NCBI GenBank assembly: GCA_964420145.1 | Contig: CAYQRB010000011.1 | Span: 1-27,751, forward strand | DNA length: 27,751 nt | Direction of reading: 5' to 3' | Source of the DNA: JAJTYI01 sp964420145 | GTDB taxonomy: Bacteria > Patescibacteriota > Dojkabacteria > B142 > OLB20 | Shown: piece after piece, positions 1-8,283 of the stretch | Layout of the letters: every line of letters begins with the position of its first letter | How positions within the stretch are numbered: position 1 is the stretch's first letter | Notes under the pieces: model-generated | Seen by the model: only the letters and a program-made list of their open reading frames with translations | What the model was told of the DNA's origin: nothing | The model's database searches: none | Translations under genes and position numbers: made by a program

Positions 1-1256
1 ATGTGGCTGATTTTGTAGATGTTTCAGGAGAGGGAGATTTGAGCAAACAAGACCTATCCTCTGCTCCTGTTGCCAAGATTGTAAATATGGTCTTGGAATA
101 TGCAGTAAAACATAAAGCTTCGGATATTCATATAGAACCAAGAGAATCAGGGATAATCGTAAGGTATCGTATGAGTGGGGTACTTTCAGAAAAACTATCA
201 TTTCCTAAAAAGTTGGAAAAGTCAGTTGTTGCCAGAATTAAAATTTTATCCAATCTAAAAATTGATGAACATCGTGTTCCTCAAGATGGGCGATTTCAAG
301 TAAAGATGGATGAACAACTAGTTGATATTAGGGTTTCAATTATGCCGTCTGTTTATGGAGAGAAGGTTGTGCTAAGGCTTCTTGAAAGGGGTGGAAATAC
401 TATAGATTTGGATTCTACAGGTCTTAGAGGACGGGCTAGAGAAGATTTTCTTACTGGTCTAAAGAAAACACAAGGGATAATTCTTGTTACGGGTCCTACA
501 GGAAGTGGGAAAACTGTTACATTAGCTGCTTCACTACGAATACTTAATAAAACTGAAGTCAATATTATCACTTTAGAAGATCCTGTTGAAATTAGGATTG
601 ACGGAGTAACTCAGATCCAGATCAATAATGATGTAGGTTTGACTTTTGCAAGTGGATTAAGAGCAGTACTTAGACAAGATCCAGATATCGTGATGGTTGG
701 GGAGATTAGAGATACTGAAACAGCAAAACTGGCTGTCCAGGCTTCTCTTACCGGGCATTTAGTTTTGGCTACCTTACATACCAATAGTGCTTCAGGTGCT
801 ATCCCCCGATTGATTGATATGGGGATAGAACCTTTTCTCTTGTCATCTACTATCAATGTGATTGCTGCACAAAGATTAACTAGGAAAATATGTGGAAATT
901 GTAAGGTAGAATACGAAGCTTCAGAAGAACAAATAATGATGGTAAAAAAAATAGTGAAAGATATTCCCGAGTTTGATTTCGAGGAACTTTTAAGGCAGAA
1001 TAATGGAAAACTTGTACTTTACAAGGGAAAAGGTTGTCCTAAATGTGGGGATAGTGGTTATCGTGGTAGAGTTGGGATTTTTGAAGTATTTACGGTAGAT
1101 GAGGATATATTGGAATTAATATCAGAGTCTGCCACTGCTCAAGATATTCAAAATATGATTATAAAAAAGGGGATGACTACAATGATTCAGGACGGATACT
1201 TGAAAGTACTTGGAGGAGTTACTACAATAGAGGAAGTACTTCGCGTAGTTAATTAA
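1..1256 (+). CDS. pilB: Type IV pilus assembly ATPase PilB (GspE family), 5' end outside the window
   Basis: This is the hexameric cytoplasmic ATPase that drives pilus extension. The visible 417 residues hold the conserved C-terminal two-thirds of the GspE/PilB family. They include the N2 segment (ASDIHIEP near residue 39), Walker A GPTGSGKT at 164-171, the Asp box LEDPVE, Walker B around LRQDPDIVMVGEIRD at 223-237, and the His box ATLHTNSA. A tetracysteine zinc-binding element is formed by C297, C300, C345 and C348, a feature of extension ATPases that retraction ATPases lack. PilB proteins are usually about 560 residues, so roughly 140 N-terminal residues lie upstream. The GTG at base 3 is therefore probably an internal Val codon and not the start. 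It is followed 14 bases later by pilT, so it is part of one pil operon. Family assignment is secure. Confidence 0.95.
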   Translation, partial: VADFVDVSGEGDLSKQDLSSAPVAKIVNMVLEYAVKHKASDIHIEPRESGIIVRYRMSGVLSEKLSFPKKLEKSVVARIKILSNLKIDEHRVPQDGRFQVKMDEQLVDIRVSIMPSVYGEKVVLRLLERGGNTIDLDSTGLRGRAREDFLTGLKKTQGIILVTGPTGSGKTVTLAASLRILNKTEVNIITLEDPVEIRIDGVTQIQINNDVGLTFASGLRAVLRQDPDIVMVGEIRDTETAKLAVQASLTGHLVLATLHTNSASGAIPRLIDMGIEPFLLSSTINVIAAQRLTRKICGNCKVEYEASEEQIMMVKKIVKDIPEFDFEELLRQNNGKLVLYKGKGCPKCGDSGYRGRVGIFEVFTVDEDILELISESATAQDIQNMIIKKGMTTMIQDGYLKVLGGVTTIEEVLRVVN

Positions 1257-1270
1257 TTAGTAATTTTTGA

Positions 1271-2680
1271 ATGCAAAATACAAATCTGCCTAATCAACCA
1301 AATCTTAATTTTAAACAGTATCAAGGACCACCACTTCCCTCTCAATTCACTGATACAAATAACTTAATTAACGATATTGATTACCAATTAACTAGTGATT
1401 TTAGGGATAACTCTCCTGTGTCTTCTGTAGCTCCTGTAAACACAAATACTGTAGGAGTTATGACTAGTGATACTTCTCCTATAAATCAAGATCAAAGTGT
1501 CGCTACAAGACAGGTAGGTCAACAAACGCCTATAACACCAGTAGTTCCTACTGATAGTACGGTTACTTATTACCAACCAACTACCCAACAAACAGTTAAT
1601 TTCTCTACAAACCCGTCTTCTATAAGTACTTTACAGGATTTGTTAGCGTTAGCTATAGAGAAAGGTGCTTCAGACTTACATATTTCGGTTGGTTATCCAC
1701 CATTATTGAGAATAAACGGTGATTTGATTACTGTGCCCTCTCCCGGGCTTTCTAGTGAACAGGTCGTAAAGTTATTCTCTGAAATTTTACAAGAAAATCA
1801 AAAACAGCAGTTAAAAAATTATCTTGATATCGATTTTTCATTTACGCATAAAAGTGGCAATCGATTTAGAATTAATATTTTCTATAAACAAGGAGAGCTT
1901 GCAGGTGCGTTCAGATTGATCCCTTCTCAAATTAGAACTATTGCAGACTTAGGAATGCCCTCTATTTTACAAGACTTTATAGGGGTTGCTAATGGCTTAG
2001 TTTTAATTACCGGTCCTACAGGAAGTGGTAAAAGTACCACAATAGCTTCTGTTATCCAGGAGGTAAATATTACCCAGCCCAGACATATTATCACTATAGA
2101 AGACCCAATAGAATATGTTTTCCCGCGGGCGAAAGCACTTGTCAACCAAAGAGAGGTTGGAAGAGATGTCCGTAGTTGGTCAAGAGGTTTACGAGAGATT
2201 TTGCGTGAAGATCCAGATGTTGTTTTGGTTGGAGAGATGAGAGACTATGAAACTATCGCACTTACGATAACCGCAGCAGAAACAGGTCATCTTGTATTTT
2301 CTACACTACATACAAACTCAGCATCACAAACAATAGATAGAATCATTGATGTATTTCCTGATGTAGCACAGGCGCAAATTCGTGCACAGCTTGCTAATGT
2401 TATACACGCTGTTGTTTCTCAACGATTAGTTCCAGTAAAAAGTGGAGGTAGACGGGCTGTTTGTGAAATTATGATTGCTACTCCTGCAATTAGAAATGCT
2501 ATTCGTGAGAAGAAAACATATCAAATTGATAATATGATTCAAACGGGGTCGGAGCTTGGTATGGTAAGTTTGGAAAAGTCTCTTGTTAATCTTATTCGTG
2601 CAGGAGAAATTACGCTAGATGAGGCACAAGCCTATACGGTTAAACATAACGACTTAATTAGCCTGTTAAAGCAAAATTAA
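1271..2680 (+). CDS. pilT: Type IV pilus retraction ATPase PilT with a long disordered N-terminal extension
   Basis: PilT is the ATPase that disassembles pili and powers twitching. The ATPase core begins near residue 117 (LQDLLALAIEKGASDLHISVG). It carries Walker A GPTGSGKS at 248-255, the Asp box IEDPIEYVF near 276, Walker B around LREDPDVVLVGEMRD at 311-325, and the His box STLHTNSA. It lacks the tetracysteine zinc motif of PilB, which supports PilT over a second PilB. PilT is usually about 345-370 residues; here 469, with the excess in a Gln/Thr/Pro/Asn-rich N-terminal segment of about 115 residues that looks disordered. The ATG at 1271 is the first start after pilB. No strong Shine-Dalgarno is seen. 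The stop overlaps the pilC start by one base (TAATG), indicating translational coupling. Confidence 0.95.
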   Translation: MQNTNLPNQPNLNFKQYQGPPLPSQFTDTNNLINDIDYQLTSDFRDNSPVSSVAPVNTNTVGVMTSDTSPINQDQSVATRQVGQQTPITPVVPTDSTVTYYQPTTQQTVNFSTNPSSISTLQDLLALAIEKGASDLHISVGYPPLLRINGDLITVPSPGLSSEQVVKLFSEILQENQKQQLKNYLDIDFSFTHKSGNRFRINIFYKQGELAGAFRLIPSQIRTIADLGMPSILQDFIGVANGLVLITGPTGSGKSTTIASVIQEVNITQPRHIITIEDPIEYVFPRAKALVNQREVGRDVRSWSRGLREILREDPDVVLVGEMRDYETIALTITAAETGHLVFSTLHTNSASQTIDRIIDVFPDVAQAQIRAQLANVIHAVVSQRLVPVKSGGRRAVCEIMIATPAIRNAIREKKTYQIDNMIQTGSELGMVSLEKSLVNLIRAGEITLDEAQAYTVKHNDLISLLKQN

Positions 2681-3894
2681 TGGCACTATTTAAATTTGAA
2701 GTTGCAGATAAACAAGGAAAAGTTTTGTCGGGTAAAAGAGAAGCAGAAACTGCTAAAGAGGTTGCTGACTATCTACACGGGAAAGATCTGGTTATAATTA
2801 CTATTGAGGAGAGTTTTGATATAAAAAACATATTAGGGATTCAGATAGGGGGAGTTCCCTTCAAAGAAAAGGTCTTTTTAATAAAACAACTTACCTTTAT
2901 GCTAGAAGCGGGTCTTCCTATTCTACAAGCTCTAGAAGTTCTTGTAGAACAGGCAAAGTATCCAGGATTAGAAAATAAATTAAAAAAGGTCTATTTTGAT
3001 GTAAAAGGGGGCCTTCCACTTGCTACATCGTTTGCAAAACAGGATGTGATTTTTGATGAAATACAGATTAGTCTTATTGAGTCCGGAGAGAAAAGTGGAA
3101 ACCTAGTAGAGGTAATGCAACAAATAGCTATTGATATTGAAAAGAAACATAAGCTTAAAAGTAAGGTCAAAAATGCAATGATCTATCCAGTAGTTATAGT
3201 ATTAACAGCAATAGTAGTAATGATTGTTTTGGTGATTTATATGGTTCCTGCAGTTGTTGAATTGTATCAAGATTTGGGAGCAGAAAATAAAATTCCTCTG
3301 GTAACTCGGATCTTAGTTAGTATAAGTAATTTTTTTACTTCTCCTTATGGCTTGATAGTTTCTATTTTAGTATTACTCGGAATGATACTGGGGTATCGTA
3401 TATTGTATACTTCACAGGGCGGACGAAAGCTGATAGATAAGTTTTATTTGAAAATGCCAATACTAGGTGTCCTGATAACGAATATTCAAGTTGTTGATAT
3501 GACTAGAATGCTAAGTATGCTTCTTAAAAGTGGTATTCCAATAATTGAAGCTATGTATTCTACTGCCGGTGCATTAAGTAATATCCATTATAGTAATGCC
3601 TTATTAGTATCTTCTGAGAAAGTATCAAAAGGTTCTGCTCTATCTATTTCTCTAGCCAAGTTTGATGTTATACCTAGTATTGTGGTTAAAATGATTGCTA
3701 CGGGAGAAGATACGGGTTCTCTTGATAAAATATTGCATGACTTATCTAGTTTTTATGAAAATGAAGTTAATGAAATGACTGCTAATCTAACTAGCTTGAT
3801 AGAACCTTTACTACTACTGATAGTCGGTGGTATGGTTGCTTTTCTTGCGATAGCGGTTTATTTCCCGATTTATAATATTGCTCAAATTATTTAA
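2680..3894 (+). CDS. pilC: Type IV pilus inner-membrane platform protein PilC (GspF family)
   Basis: PilC is the polytopic cytoplasmic-membrane protein that links the PilB and PilT motors to the growing pilin fibre. The 404 residues match the family length. Two homologous GspF domains are visible: the first around residues 60-185 (KQLTFMLEAGLPILQALEVL), the second around 265-390 (TRMLSMLLKSGIPIIEAM). Hydrophobic membrane segments lie near residues 165-192, 218-240 and 373-398, as expected for the family. The family pattern of Gly-Glu in each half (SLIESGEKSGNL and KMIATGEDTGSLDKIL) is present. The start overlaps the pilT stop by one base, and the pilin gene follows after 26 bases. Position between the ATPases and the pilins is typical of pil operons. 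Confidence 0.95.
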   Translation: MALFKFEVADKQGKVLSGKREAETAKEVADYLHGKDLVIITIEESFDIKNILGIQIGGVPFKEKVFLIKQLTFMLEAGLPILQALEVLVEQAKYPGLENKLKKVYFDVKGGLPLATSFAKQDVIFDEIQISLIESGEKSGNLVEVMQQIAIDIEKKHKLKSKVKNAMIYPVVIVLTAIVVMIVLVIYMVPAVVELYQDLGAENKIPLVTRILVSISNFFTSPYGLIVSILVLLGMILGYRILYTSQGGRKLIDKFYLKMPILGVLITNIQVVDMTRMLSMLLKSGIPIIEAMYSTAGALSNIHYSNALLVSSEKVSKGSALSISLAKFDVIPSIVVKMIATGEDTGSLDKILHDLSSFYENEVNEMTANLTSLIEPLLLLIVGGMVAFLAIAVYFPIYNIAQII

Positions 3895-3920
3895 TTTATT
3901 TTAATTAATCTATTTTACAA

Positions 3921-4388
3921 ATGAGAAATAAAAAAGGGTTTACCTTGCTAGAGCTACTTGTAGCTATGGCAATAATTGCAGTTCTGTTGGCACTTGCTAT
4001 ATTTGGAATACTACAAGTGCAAAAAAATTCTAGAGAAACACAAAGAAGAAAGGCTTTGGAAGATATTAATATTGGGATAAATGATTTTTATTCAAGATAT
4101 GGGCAATATCCAAGCTATATTAACTTTGATCCAAATACTGGTAAGGCAAGTATTTGCCTCGATGCAACTTCTTGTAGTACTGCTAGTGTTGTTGTAGAGC
4201 TTAAGAATTCGGCAAGGCCAAGTAGTAATAACGGAACAGAGGCTACTACCACTAATAGCACACAGTATGTATTTGTGTTAGGTGTTGATGGTTATACTCT
4301 TGCTTTCTGTAGGGAAGATCGTACTCCTGAAGATGCTGGTACTTCCGCTACCAAGGCCCAAGACTTGGGTAGTTTTTCTTGTAAGTAA
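3921..4388 (+). CDS. Type IV pilin, probable major pilin (PilA-like)
   Basis: This is a structural pilin precursor of 155 residues. The short basic leader MRNKKG is followed by FTLLELL. Cleavage by PilD would fall between G6 and F7, and E11 is the conserved Glu at mature position +5. The hydrophobic N-terminal helix covers about residues 7-33. The globular part has four cysteines (C79, C85, C130, C154) that could form two disulphides, and Ser/Thr-rich loops. It is the first pilin after the motor genes and has the most canonical leader in the locus, so it is the best candidate for the major subunit; that ranking is inference. The next gene encodes a paralogue without the leader. No Shine-Dalgarno is obvious before the ATG. 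Confidence 0.88.
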   Translation: MRNKKGFTLLELLVAMAIIAVLLALAIFGILQVQKNSRETQRRKALEDINIGINDFYSRYGQYPSYINFDPNTGKASICLDATSCSTASVVVELKNSARPSSNNGTEATTTNSTQYVFVLGVDGYTLAFCREDRTPEDAGTSATKAQDLGSFSCK

Positions 4389-4395
4389 AATCAAT

Positions 4396-4890
4396 ATGTC
4401 TAAAAGAAACATTTCAAAAACATATAAATCAAGAAAAAAAACTTCTGCTTTGTCTACGAATAGGAAAGAGTATTACTTGCCAATGTTTTTACTTGTAGTT
4501 ATTGTGGTATTAGGGGTGGTAGCGTTTACAATATATGGTCTAAGTAATGATAGTCGCAGGGACTTCGTGCGCAGAGAAGCAGTTGCGGAGATAATGAAAG
4601 AGATAGATAAGCTCTATCTAGTAAACAATAAATATCCGGAAGCAGTTTTTTTTACCGAAGATAAGGCTTTGATTTGTGCACAAATAGATTGTTTTCAACA
4701 GGTTGAGGTCGCACTAAATGGTGTTGCTAAACCCTCCGTAGATATATCTCAAGGTACTACTTCCAAAAGTACCAAGTATGGCTATATCATAAATAATGAG
4801 GAATATAGTGTTGGTTATTGTGATGAAAATGGAGAGATCCAAAGTTTTGGAAATACTAGTAGTGATGGAGTGTTGTTGAATTGTAATTAA
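4396..4890 (+). CDS. Pilin-like membrane protein lacking the prepilin peptidase motif
   Basis: The open frame extends upstream into the pilin gene, but the ATG at 4396, just after the pilin stop, gives a sensible 164-residue protein. A basic N-terminus of about 27 residues is followed by one membrane helix (about 28-49) and a soluble domain. There is no G/A-FTLxE prepilin motif, so PilD should not process it. The soluble domain resembles that of the preceding pilin. Both share a YP motif, then four cysteines in similar spacing (C94, C99, C142, C163 here), a [KR]P followed by a Thr/Ser-rich loop, and a Tyr-x-Cys stretch near the end. I infer a tandem duplication followed by loss of the processing signal. 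It may stay in the membrane as an assembly factor, a pilin reservoir partner or a minor component; the function is unknown. Confidence 0.8.
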   Translation: MSKRNISKTYKSRKKTSALSTNRKEYYLPMFLLVVIVVLGVVAFTIYGLSNDSRRDFVRREAVAEIMKEIDKLYLVNNKYPEAVFFTEDKALICAQIDCFQQVEVALNGVAKPSVDISQGTTSKSTKYGYIINNEEYSVGYCDENGEIQSFGNTSSDGVLLNCN

Positions 4891-4901
4891 TTAAATGGTT
4901 T

Positions 4902-5717
4902 ATGATTGTGATTTCTTTTTTATATATTCTCATATTTATCTTCGGATTGATTTGGGGCAGTTTTATTAATATGGCTGTCTTTAGAGTAAAGGCGGAGATT
5001 GATTTTTTAGGAAGATCTTTTTGTGATTATACAAAAAAAACTCTAAATGTATTAGATTTAATTCCAGTATTATCGTTTATTATCTATAGAGGGAAGTGCC
5101 GACATTGCAAGAAGGAACTCCCACTACTCTATCCAATTGTTGAAATCATAACAGGAATACTTTTTATGATGATATTACACTATCTTTTATTGCAAGGATA
5201 TGATTTCGTGTGGACGATACTATATGCACTAGTAATAGGTATTTATGTGCTTTTTTTTGTATTTTTTGCGGTGTATGATTACCTGTACTGGGAGGTAAAT
5301 GTCAAGGCTATAAAGATAGCTTTAGTTTATGCAGTTGCTATTACCTTTGTCTTGATTGTTATCCAGTCTAATTTTGTTAATATATGGTCTATACTATCTG
5401 GAATAATCGCAGGACTAGTTATATTTATAATTGTACGGCTTACTAAAGGATCTGGTATGGGGGAGGGAGATATTTATTTAATGAGTTTTGCCGGAATCTT
5501 TGTAGGATTGTCCGGATTAATTCCATTGTTTATGATAAGTTCAGTTAGCGGCTCTATTGTCGGGATAATAAAAGCACTAAAAGTAAAAAAACTACATGGT
5601 GTTCAGATCCAATTTGTCCCATTTATAAGTTTTGCTACTTTAATAGTTTTCTTTTTTAAAGATAGTATTTTGAAATTATTATATTTAGATGGTTTAGAAA
5701 TATTATTTAATGGCTAA
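4902..5717 (+). CDS. pilD: Prepilin peptidase / N-methyltransferase (A24 aspartic protease)
   Basis: This polytopic membrane protease cleaves prepilin leaders and methylates the new N-terminus. The family start GLIWGSFINMAVFR (about 15-28) is present. The cytoplasmic loop carries RGKCRHCKKELP and YPIVEIITG. The catalytic aspartates are D126 (AVYDYLYW) and D190 in the GMGEGD motif. Length (271 residues) and many hydrophobic segments fit. The four-Cys zinc site is incomplete: C41, C66 and C69 are present, but position 44, where the first CxxC pair would end, is Thr. The start at 4902 lies 11 bases after the previous stop, and the 3' end overlaps the next pseudopilin gene by 8 bases. It presumably processes the four leader-bearing pilins in this locus. 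Confidence 0.93.
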   Translation: MIVISFLYILIFIFGLIWGSFINMAVFRVKAEIDFLGRSFCDYTKKTLNVLDLIPVLSFIIYRGKCRHCKKELPLLYPIVEIITGILFMMILHYLLLQGYDFVWTILYALVIGIYVLFFVFFAVYDYLYWEVNVKAIKIALVYAVAITFVLIVIQSNFVNIWSILSGIIAGLVIFIIVRLTKGSGMGEGDIYLMSFAGIFVGLSGLIPLFMISSVSGSIVGIIKALKVKKLHGVQIQFVPFISFATLIVFFFKDSILKLLYLDGLEILFNG

Positions 5718-6294
5718 GAGAAAATCTCATAAAACTGCTTTCACTTTATTGGAAATTCTTGTTGTATTAGCTATTATTTCAGTACTTCTGTATATGATCG
5801 TTCAAGGGATGTCTAATTTTAGGCGTAGTGTTGAGTTGCAACAGGCAAGTGATCGGATAGTTTCCGCTATAAATGAAACCAAAAACTTTGCTAGTAACAA
5901 TATACTTCCAGATGATGTGGTTATTGAAGATAATAAAATTTATGGGTATAGATTAACCCCAAATGTTGAAAACAATAATATCGTGAGGGAAGTTTGTTCA
6001 AAAGTTGTGGGTTCTCTAACTTGGGATTGTTCTATTTCAAGTAAGAAAGATGATTTAGTTACTGGTGGATCTGTACAGTTACAGAATATAATAATTACAC
6101 CACAAGGGTGTACGAGTGCATTATTAGTTAATATGACAAACGATTGGTTATACGAAGATATAAACAGTGGGTTTGTAGATCAGAACTATTGTGTATTTGA
6201 GCTTAGTCATAAACAAGATATGCGTATTTTTAGAACATTTATATTTGATGCAGAAACTAATACCTTTGTAATGAAATATGAAGATGCAAACTAA
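5710..6294 (+). CDS. Minor pseudopilin, GspH/FimT-like
   Basis: A 194-residue prepilin with leader MAKRKSHKTA and cleavable helix FTLLEILVVL. The residue before the cut is Ala10 instead of the usual Gly, and Glu15 is the conserved +5 Glu. The region after the helix (SVELQQASDRIVSAINETKN) resembles GspH/FimT pseudopilins, which initiate pseudopilus assembly. The soluble part is probably beta-rich and contains cysteines near residues 96, 107, 137 and 158. The start overlaps the pilD end by 8 bases, and the end overlaps the next gene by 17 bases, so translation is probably coupled. The subfamily assignment rests on helix and gene-order resemblance and is moderately certain. Confidence 0.8.
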   Translation: MAKRKSHKTAFTLLEILVVLAIISVLLYMIVQGMSNFRRSVELQQASDRIVSAINETKNFASNNILPDDVVIEDNKIYGYRLTPNVENNNIVREVCSKVVGSLTWDCSISSKKDDLVTGGSVQLQNIIITPQGCTSALLVNMTNDWLYEDINSGFVDQNYCVFELSHKQDMRIFRTFIFDAETNTFVMKYEDAN

Positions 6295-6787
6295 AATATC
6301 AAAAAAAAATTATAGTGGTTTTGGACTACTTGAATCAGTTGTCGCGGTTGGTGTCTTTGGTGTTACGATCGTGATGGGTTTGTCTTTGATAGTTAAATCT
6401 CTTAGGGTGATAAAAGAAAATCAAGTAAGTGACCAAGCAGCCTCGGTGATGATATCTTCTCTTGAATATGCTCGATCATCAGCGGAGGTGGTTGTAAATG
6501 GTGGTTACTATACTGTTGTGATCAGTAGTGATGGGAAAGTAACTGAAATACAAGAAACTTTGGGTAATTCTCTTACATTAGGAAATTGTAATACCAGTAG
6601 TGTTTTCTATATCGATATTGATGGAGATGATTCATTTGGGACTTTTTGTAATCAAATTTCGGTTGAATATGCGGATCCTTCACAGCCGGATATAAGTGAT
6701 TATTTGATTAGGTCAAGTATCGTGTATAAAATAAGTGATGGTTATAAATTCAGGGAGTCTATTGGTTTTAAAAGTAGAAATAGATGA
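6278..6787 (+). CDS. Minor pseudopilin, PilV/GspI-like
   Basis: A 169-residue prepilin with a basic leader ending KKNYSG, cleavage predicted between G14 and F15, and mature start FGLLESVVAVGVFGV with Glu19 at +5. The GLLESVVAV pattern is characteristic of PilV/GspI minor pilins. The globular part includes an acidic stretch DIDGDDS that may be a loop or metal site. The gene overlaps the previous one by 17 bases and the next begins one base after its stop. A run of nine A residues near the 5' end (6301-6309) encodes the Lys-Lys of the leader. It is most likely part of the minor pilin priming complex at the pilus tip. Confidence 0.8.
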   Translation: MKMQTKISKKNYSGFGLLESVVAVGVFGVTIVMGLSLIVKSLRVIKENQVSDQAASVMISSLEYARSSAEVVVNGGYYTVVISSDGKVTEIQETLGNSLTLGNCNTSSVFYIDIDGDDSFGTFCNQISVEYADPSQPDISDYLIRSSIVYKISDGYKFRESIGFKSRNR

Positions 6788-6788
6788 T

Positions 6789-7403
6789 ATGAAAATAAAG
6801 AGAAAAAACTTAAAAGCATATTCATTACTTGAGCTTCTGGTTACCCTTGTTGTTTTTGCTGTATTGATGACAATGATTACACAAGTATTACTTTTGAGTA
6901 TCGAATCAGGCAGAAAAATTTCTGTTCGTTCCAAAGTAAGGGGAGATTTATCTGAATTAGTAACTATGATGAGAAGGGATTTTAGGAATGCAGGAAAAAT
7001 TGATGAAGATCATTGTGGAGAATCCATATTTTATACCAATCCTATCAATGGGCAAGAAATAATTAAATCTACAAACCCTACAGATGCCTGTTTCTTTAGT
7101 GTCTTAGGAACCAACTATGCTTGGATTTATGGAGATAATAATCAGTCTTTGTGTCCAAATGGAAGTATTTGTAAGCTAAAAGAAGATATTAATAATAACT
7201 ACCAGTTATTCTATCAATCATCGGATGTATTGTTTTTTGATCCTGGGACAACTCGGTTTGAATTACAAATATTTCCAAAAACGAACGATCATACAACACA
7301 AGGAATTTTTTTGGCATCGTTATCAGCAAATACTCCGCCTGGCTCAAAGCTTGATGTTACTACTCAGTATAGGCAAATAAGTGTATTTACTAGGAATTTC
7401 TAG
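6789..7403 (+). CDS. Minor pseudopilin, PilW/GspJ-like
   Basis: The frame is open back to 6735, but the ATG at 6789 is preferred because it lies one base after the previous stop and puts a short basic leader MKIKRKNLKA in front of YSLLELLVTL. Cleavage would be between A10 and Y11, with Glu15 at +5; both Ala at -1 and Tyr at +1 are less common choices. The 204-residue protein then has the long amphipathic helix with RGDLSELVTMMRRDFRNAG, typical of PilW/GspJ proteins. Several cysteines in the soluble part (for example SICKL) may form disulphides. It is the last plus-strand gene before the divergent cassette and ends 19 bases from the convergent gene. Confidence 0.8.
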   Translation: MKIKRKNLKAYSLLELLVTLVVFAVLMTMITQVLLLSIESGRKISVRSKVRGDLSELVTMMRRDFRNAGKIDEDHCGESIFYTNPINGQEIIKSTNPTDACFFSVLGTNYAWIYGDNNQSLCPNGSICKLKEDINNNYQLFYQSSDVLFFDPGTTRFELQIFPKTNDHTTQGIFLASLSANTPPGSKLDVTTQYRQISVFTRNF

Positions 7404-7420
7404 CTATGAAGTTTTAGCTA
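7401..7420. terminator. Weak inverted repeat at a convergent gene junction
   Basis: TAGCTA at 7401-7406 and TAGCTA at 7415-7420 can form a 6-bp AT-rich stem with an 8-base loop between the convergent pseudopilin and PilX-like genes. It could act as a weak bidirectional terminator. There is no clear T-tract on either side, so this is a tentative call. Confidence 0.25.
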
Positions 7421-7422
7421 AC

Positions 7423-8283
7423 TTAGTGGTGTTTGTACACTATTTTATTGGTTCTTAGTGCATAATCGAGAATTTCTAGAGAGGGGTTTTGAGTGGGGAT
7501 TTGAAGCTCTAGCTGAATGCTTGGAGAATTAGGAAGATTATCGTCTATATCGGCTGTTGCTGTAATGATTCTAGCCTGTGGAGGTAGTCCTGTAGAAGAG
7601 TCGATCAAGGTTAGTTCAGTACTACTACCAGTTGTTATAGGCTTCATCCTGACTGCTATAGCATCATAAGGTGTTATAGTTTGGGTATTTAAACAAGCTT
7701 CGATATTGAAACTGAAGCTGTTTGTGCCTTCATCGACAAAGGAGAGGCAATTTTTTAGATTAGCTGAGTCATCAAAAATATTAAACTTATCATAAATACT
7801 TTGTGTTGTTTTATATTCTCCCGTTGCTGTTTGATAATCAATGTTGACTACCCAAGCAACACTACCCTTCCAACTGAATTTAAGGTCTCCAATATAGCCG
7901 GGGTTTCCATCATCAGGTTTTAATTTAATTGTAATATTCTTGTCTTTTCCTATTACAAGGTTTGTAAAGTTGACTACATCTTTTTTTTCTATTCTCAAAT
8001 TTTTGGCTGATAGCCCTCTTTTATTAGTTAGAGAGCTAAGTACAATATCACAGAACCCGTTTTGATCGAGATATGTTAGACTACATTCTTTTGATCCTCC
8101 TGAAATTATCTGGAACAACTCTTTTTCAACAGCCGAATAATAGTCTTCGTACTGCTCTGATTGAATCTGATCAATAGTGTCTCTTCTTGTATTTCGAGAT
8201 ATTAGTACAAGCAACACACTGATAATTGCTAGTGCGAGTAGTAATACAATTAAAATTTGTCCTGATAGTTTTTGTTTTCGCAT
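7423..8283 (-). CDS. PilX-like pilus assembly protein
   Basis: A 286-residue protein with a basic N-terminus MRKQKLSGQ, one membrane helix (about 9-28, ILIVLLLALAIISVLLVLIS), then a helical stretch rich in Gln/Glu and Tyr that includes YYSAVEKELF. This organisation matches the N-terminal region of PilX-type minor pilins, which carry a GQxLI-like start without the canonical +5 Glu. The remainder is a probable beta-rich extracellular domain with cysteines near residues 66, 77, 179 and 197. The start overlaps the stop of the upstream minus-strand gene by one base (ATG/TAA), so the two form a cassette. Coupling of a PilX-like protein with a large secreted protein resembles pilX-pilY1 pairs. Family is moderately certain, function inferred. 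Confidence 0.65.
   Translation of the reverse strand: MRKQKLSGQILIVLLLALAIISVLLVLISRNTRRDTIDQIQSEQYEDYYSAVEKELFQIISGGSKECSLTYLDQNGFCDIVLSSLTNKRGLSAKNLRIEKKDVVNFTNLVIGKDKNITIKLKPDDGNPGYIGDLKFSWKGSVAWVVNIDYQTATGEYKTTQSIYDKFNIFDDSANLKNCLSFVDEGTNSFSFNIEACLNTQTITPYDAIAVRMKPITTGSSTELTLIDSSTGLPPQARIITATADIDDNLPNSPSIQLELQIPTQNPSLEILDYALRTNKIVYKHH

Noticed and set aside
4282..4395. Upstream extension of the pilin-like gene overlapping the pilin by over 100 bases
   Set aside because: The extension would be a second frame within the pilin gene with an unlikely hydrophobic start; the ATG at 4396 follows the pilin stop and gives a coherent protein.
6301..6309. A9 tract near the start of the PilV-like gene as a phase-variation site
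   Set aside because: Runs of eight or nine A or T are common in this AT-rich window (for example in pilD near 5033), so it does not stand out. The G9 tract does.
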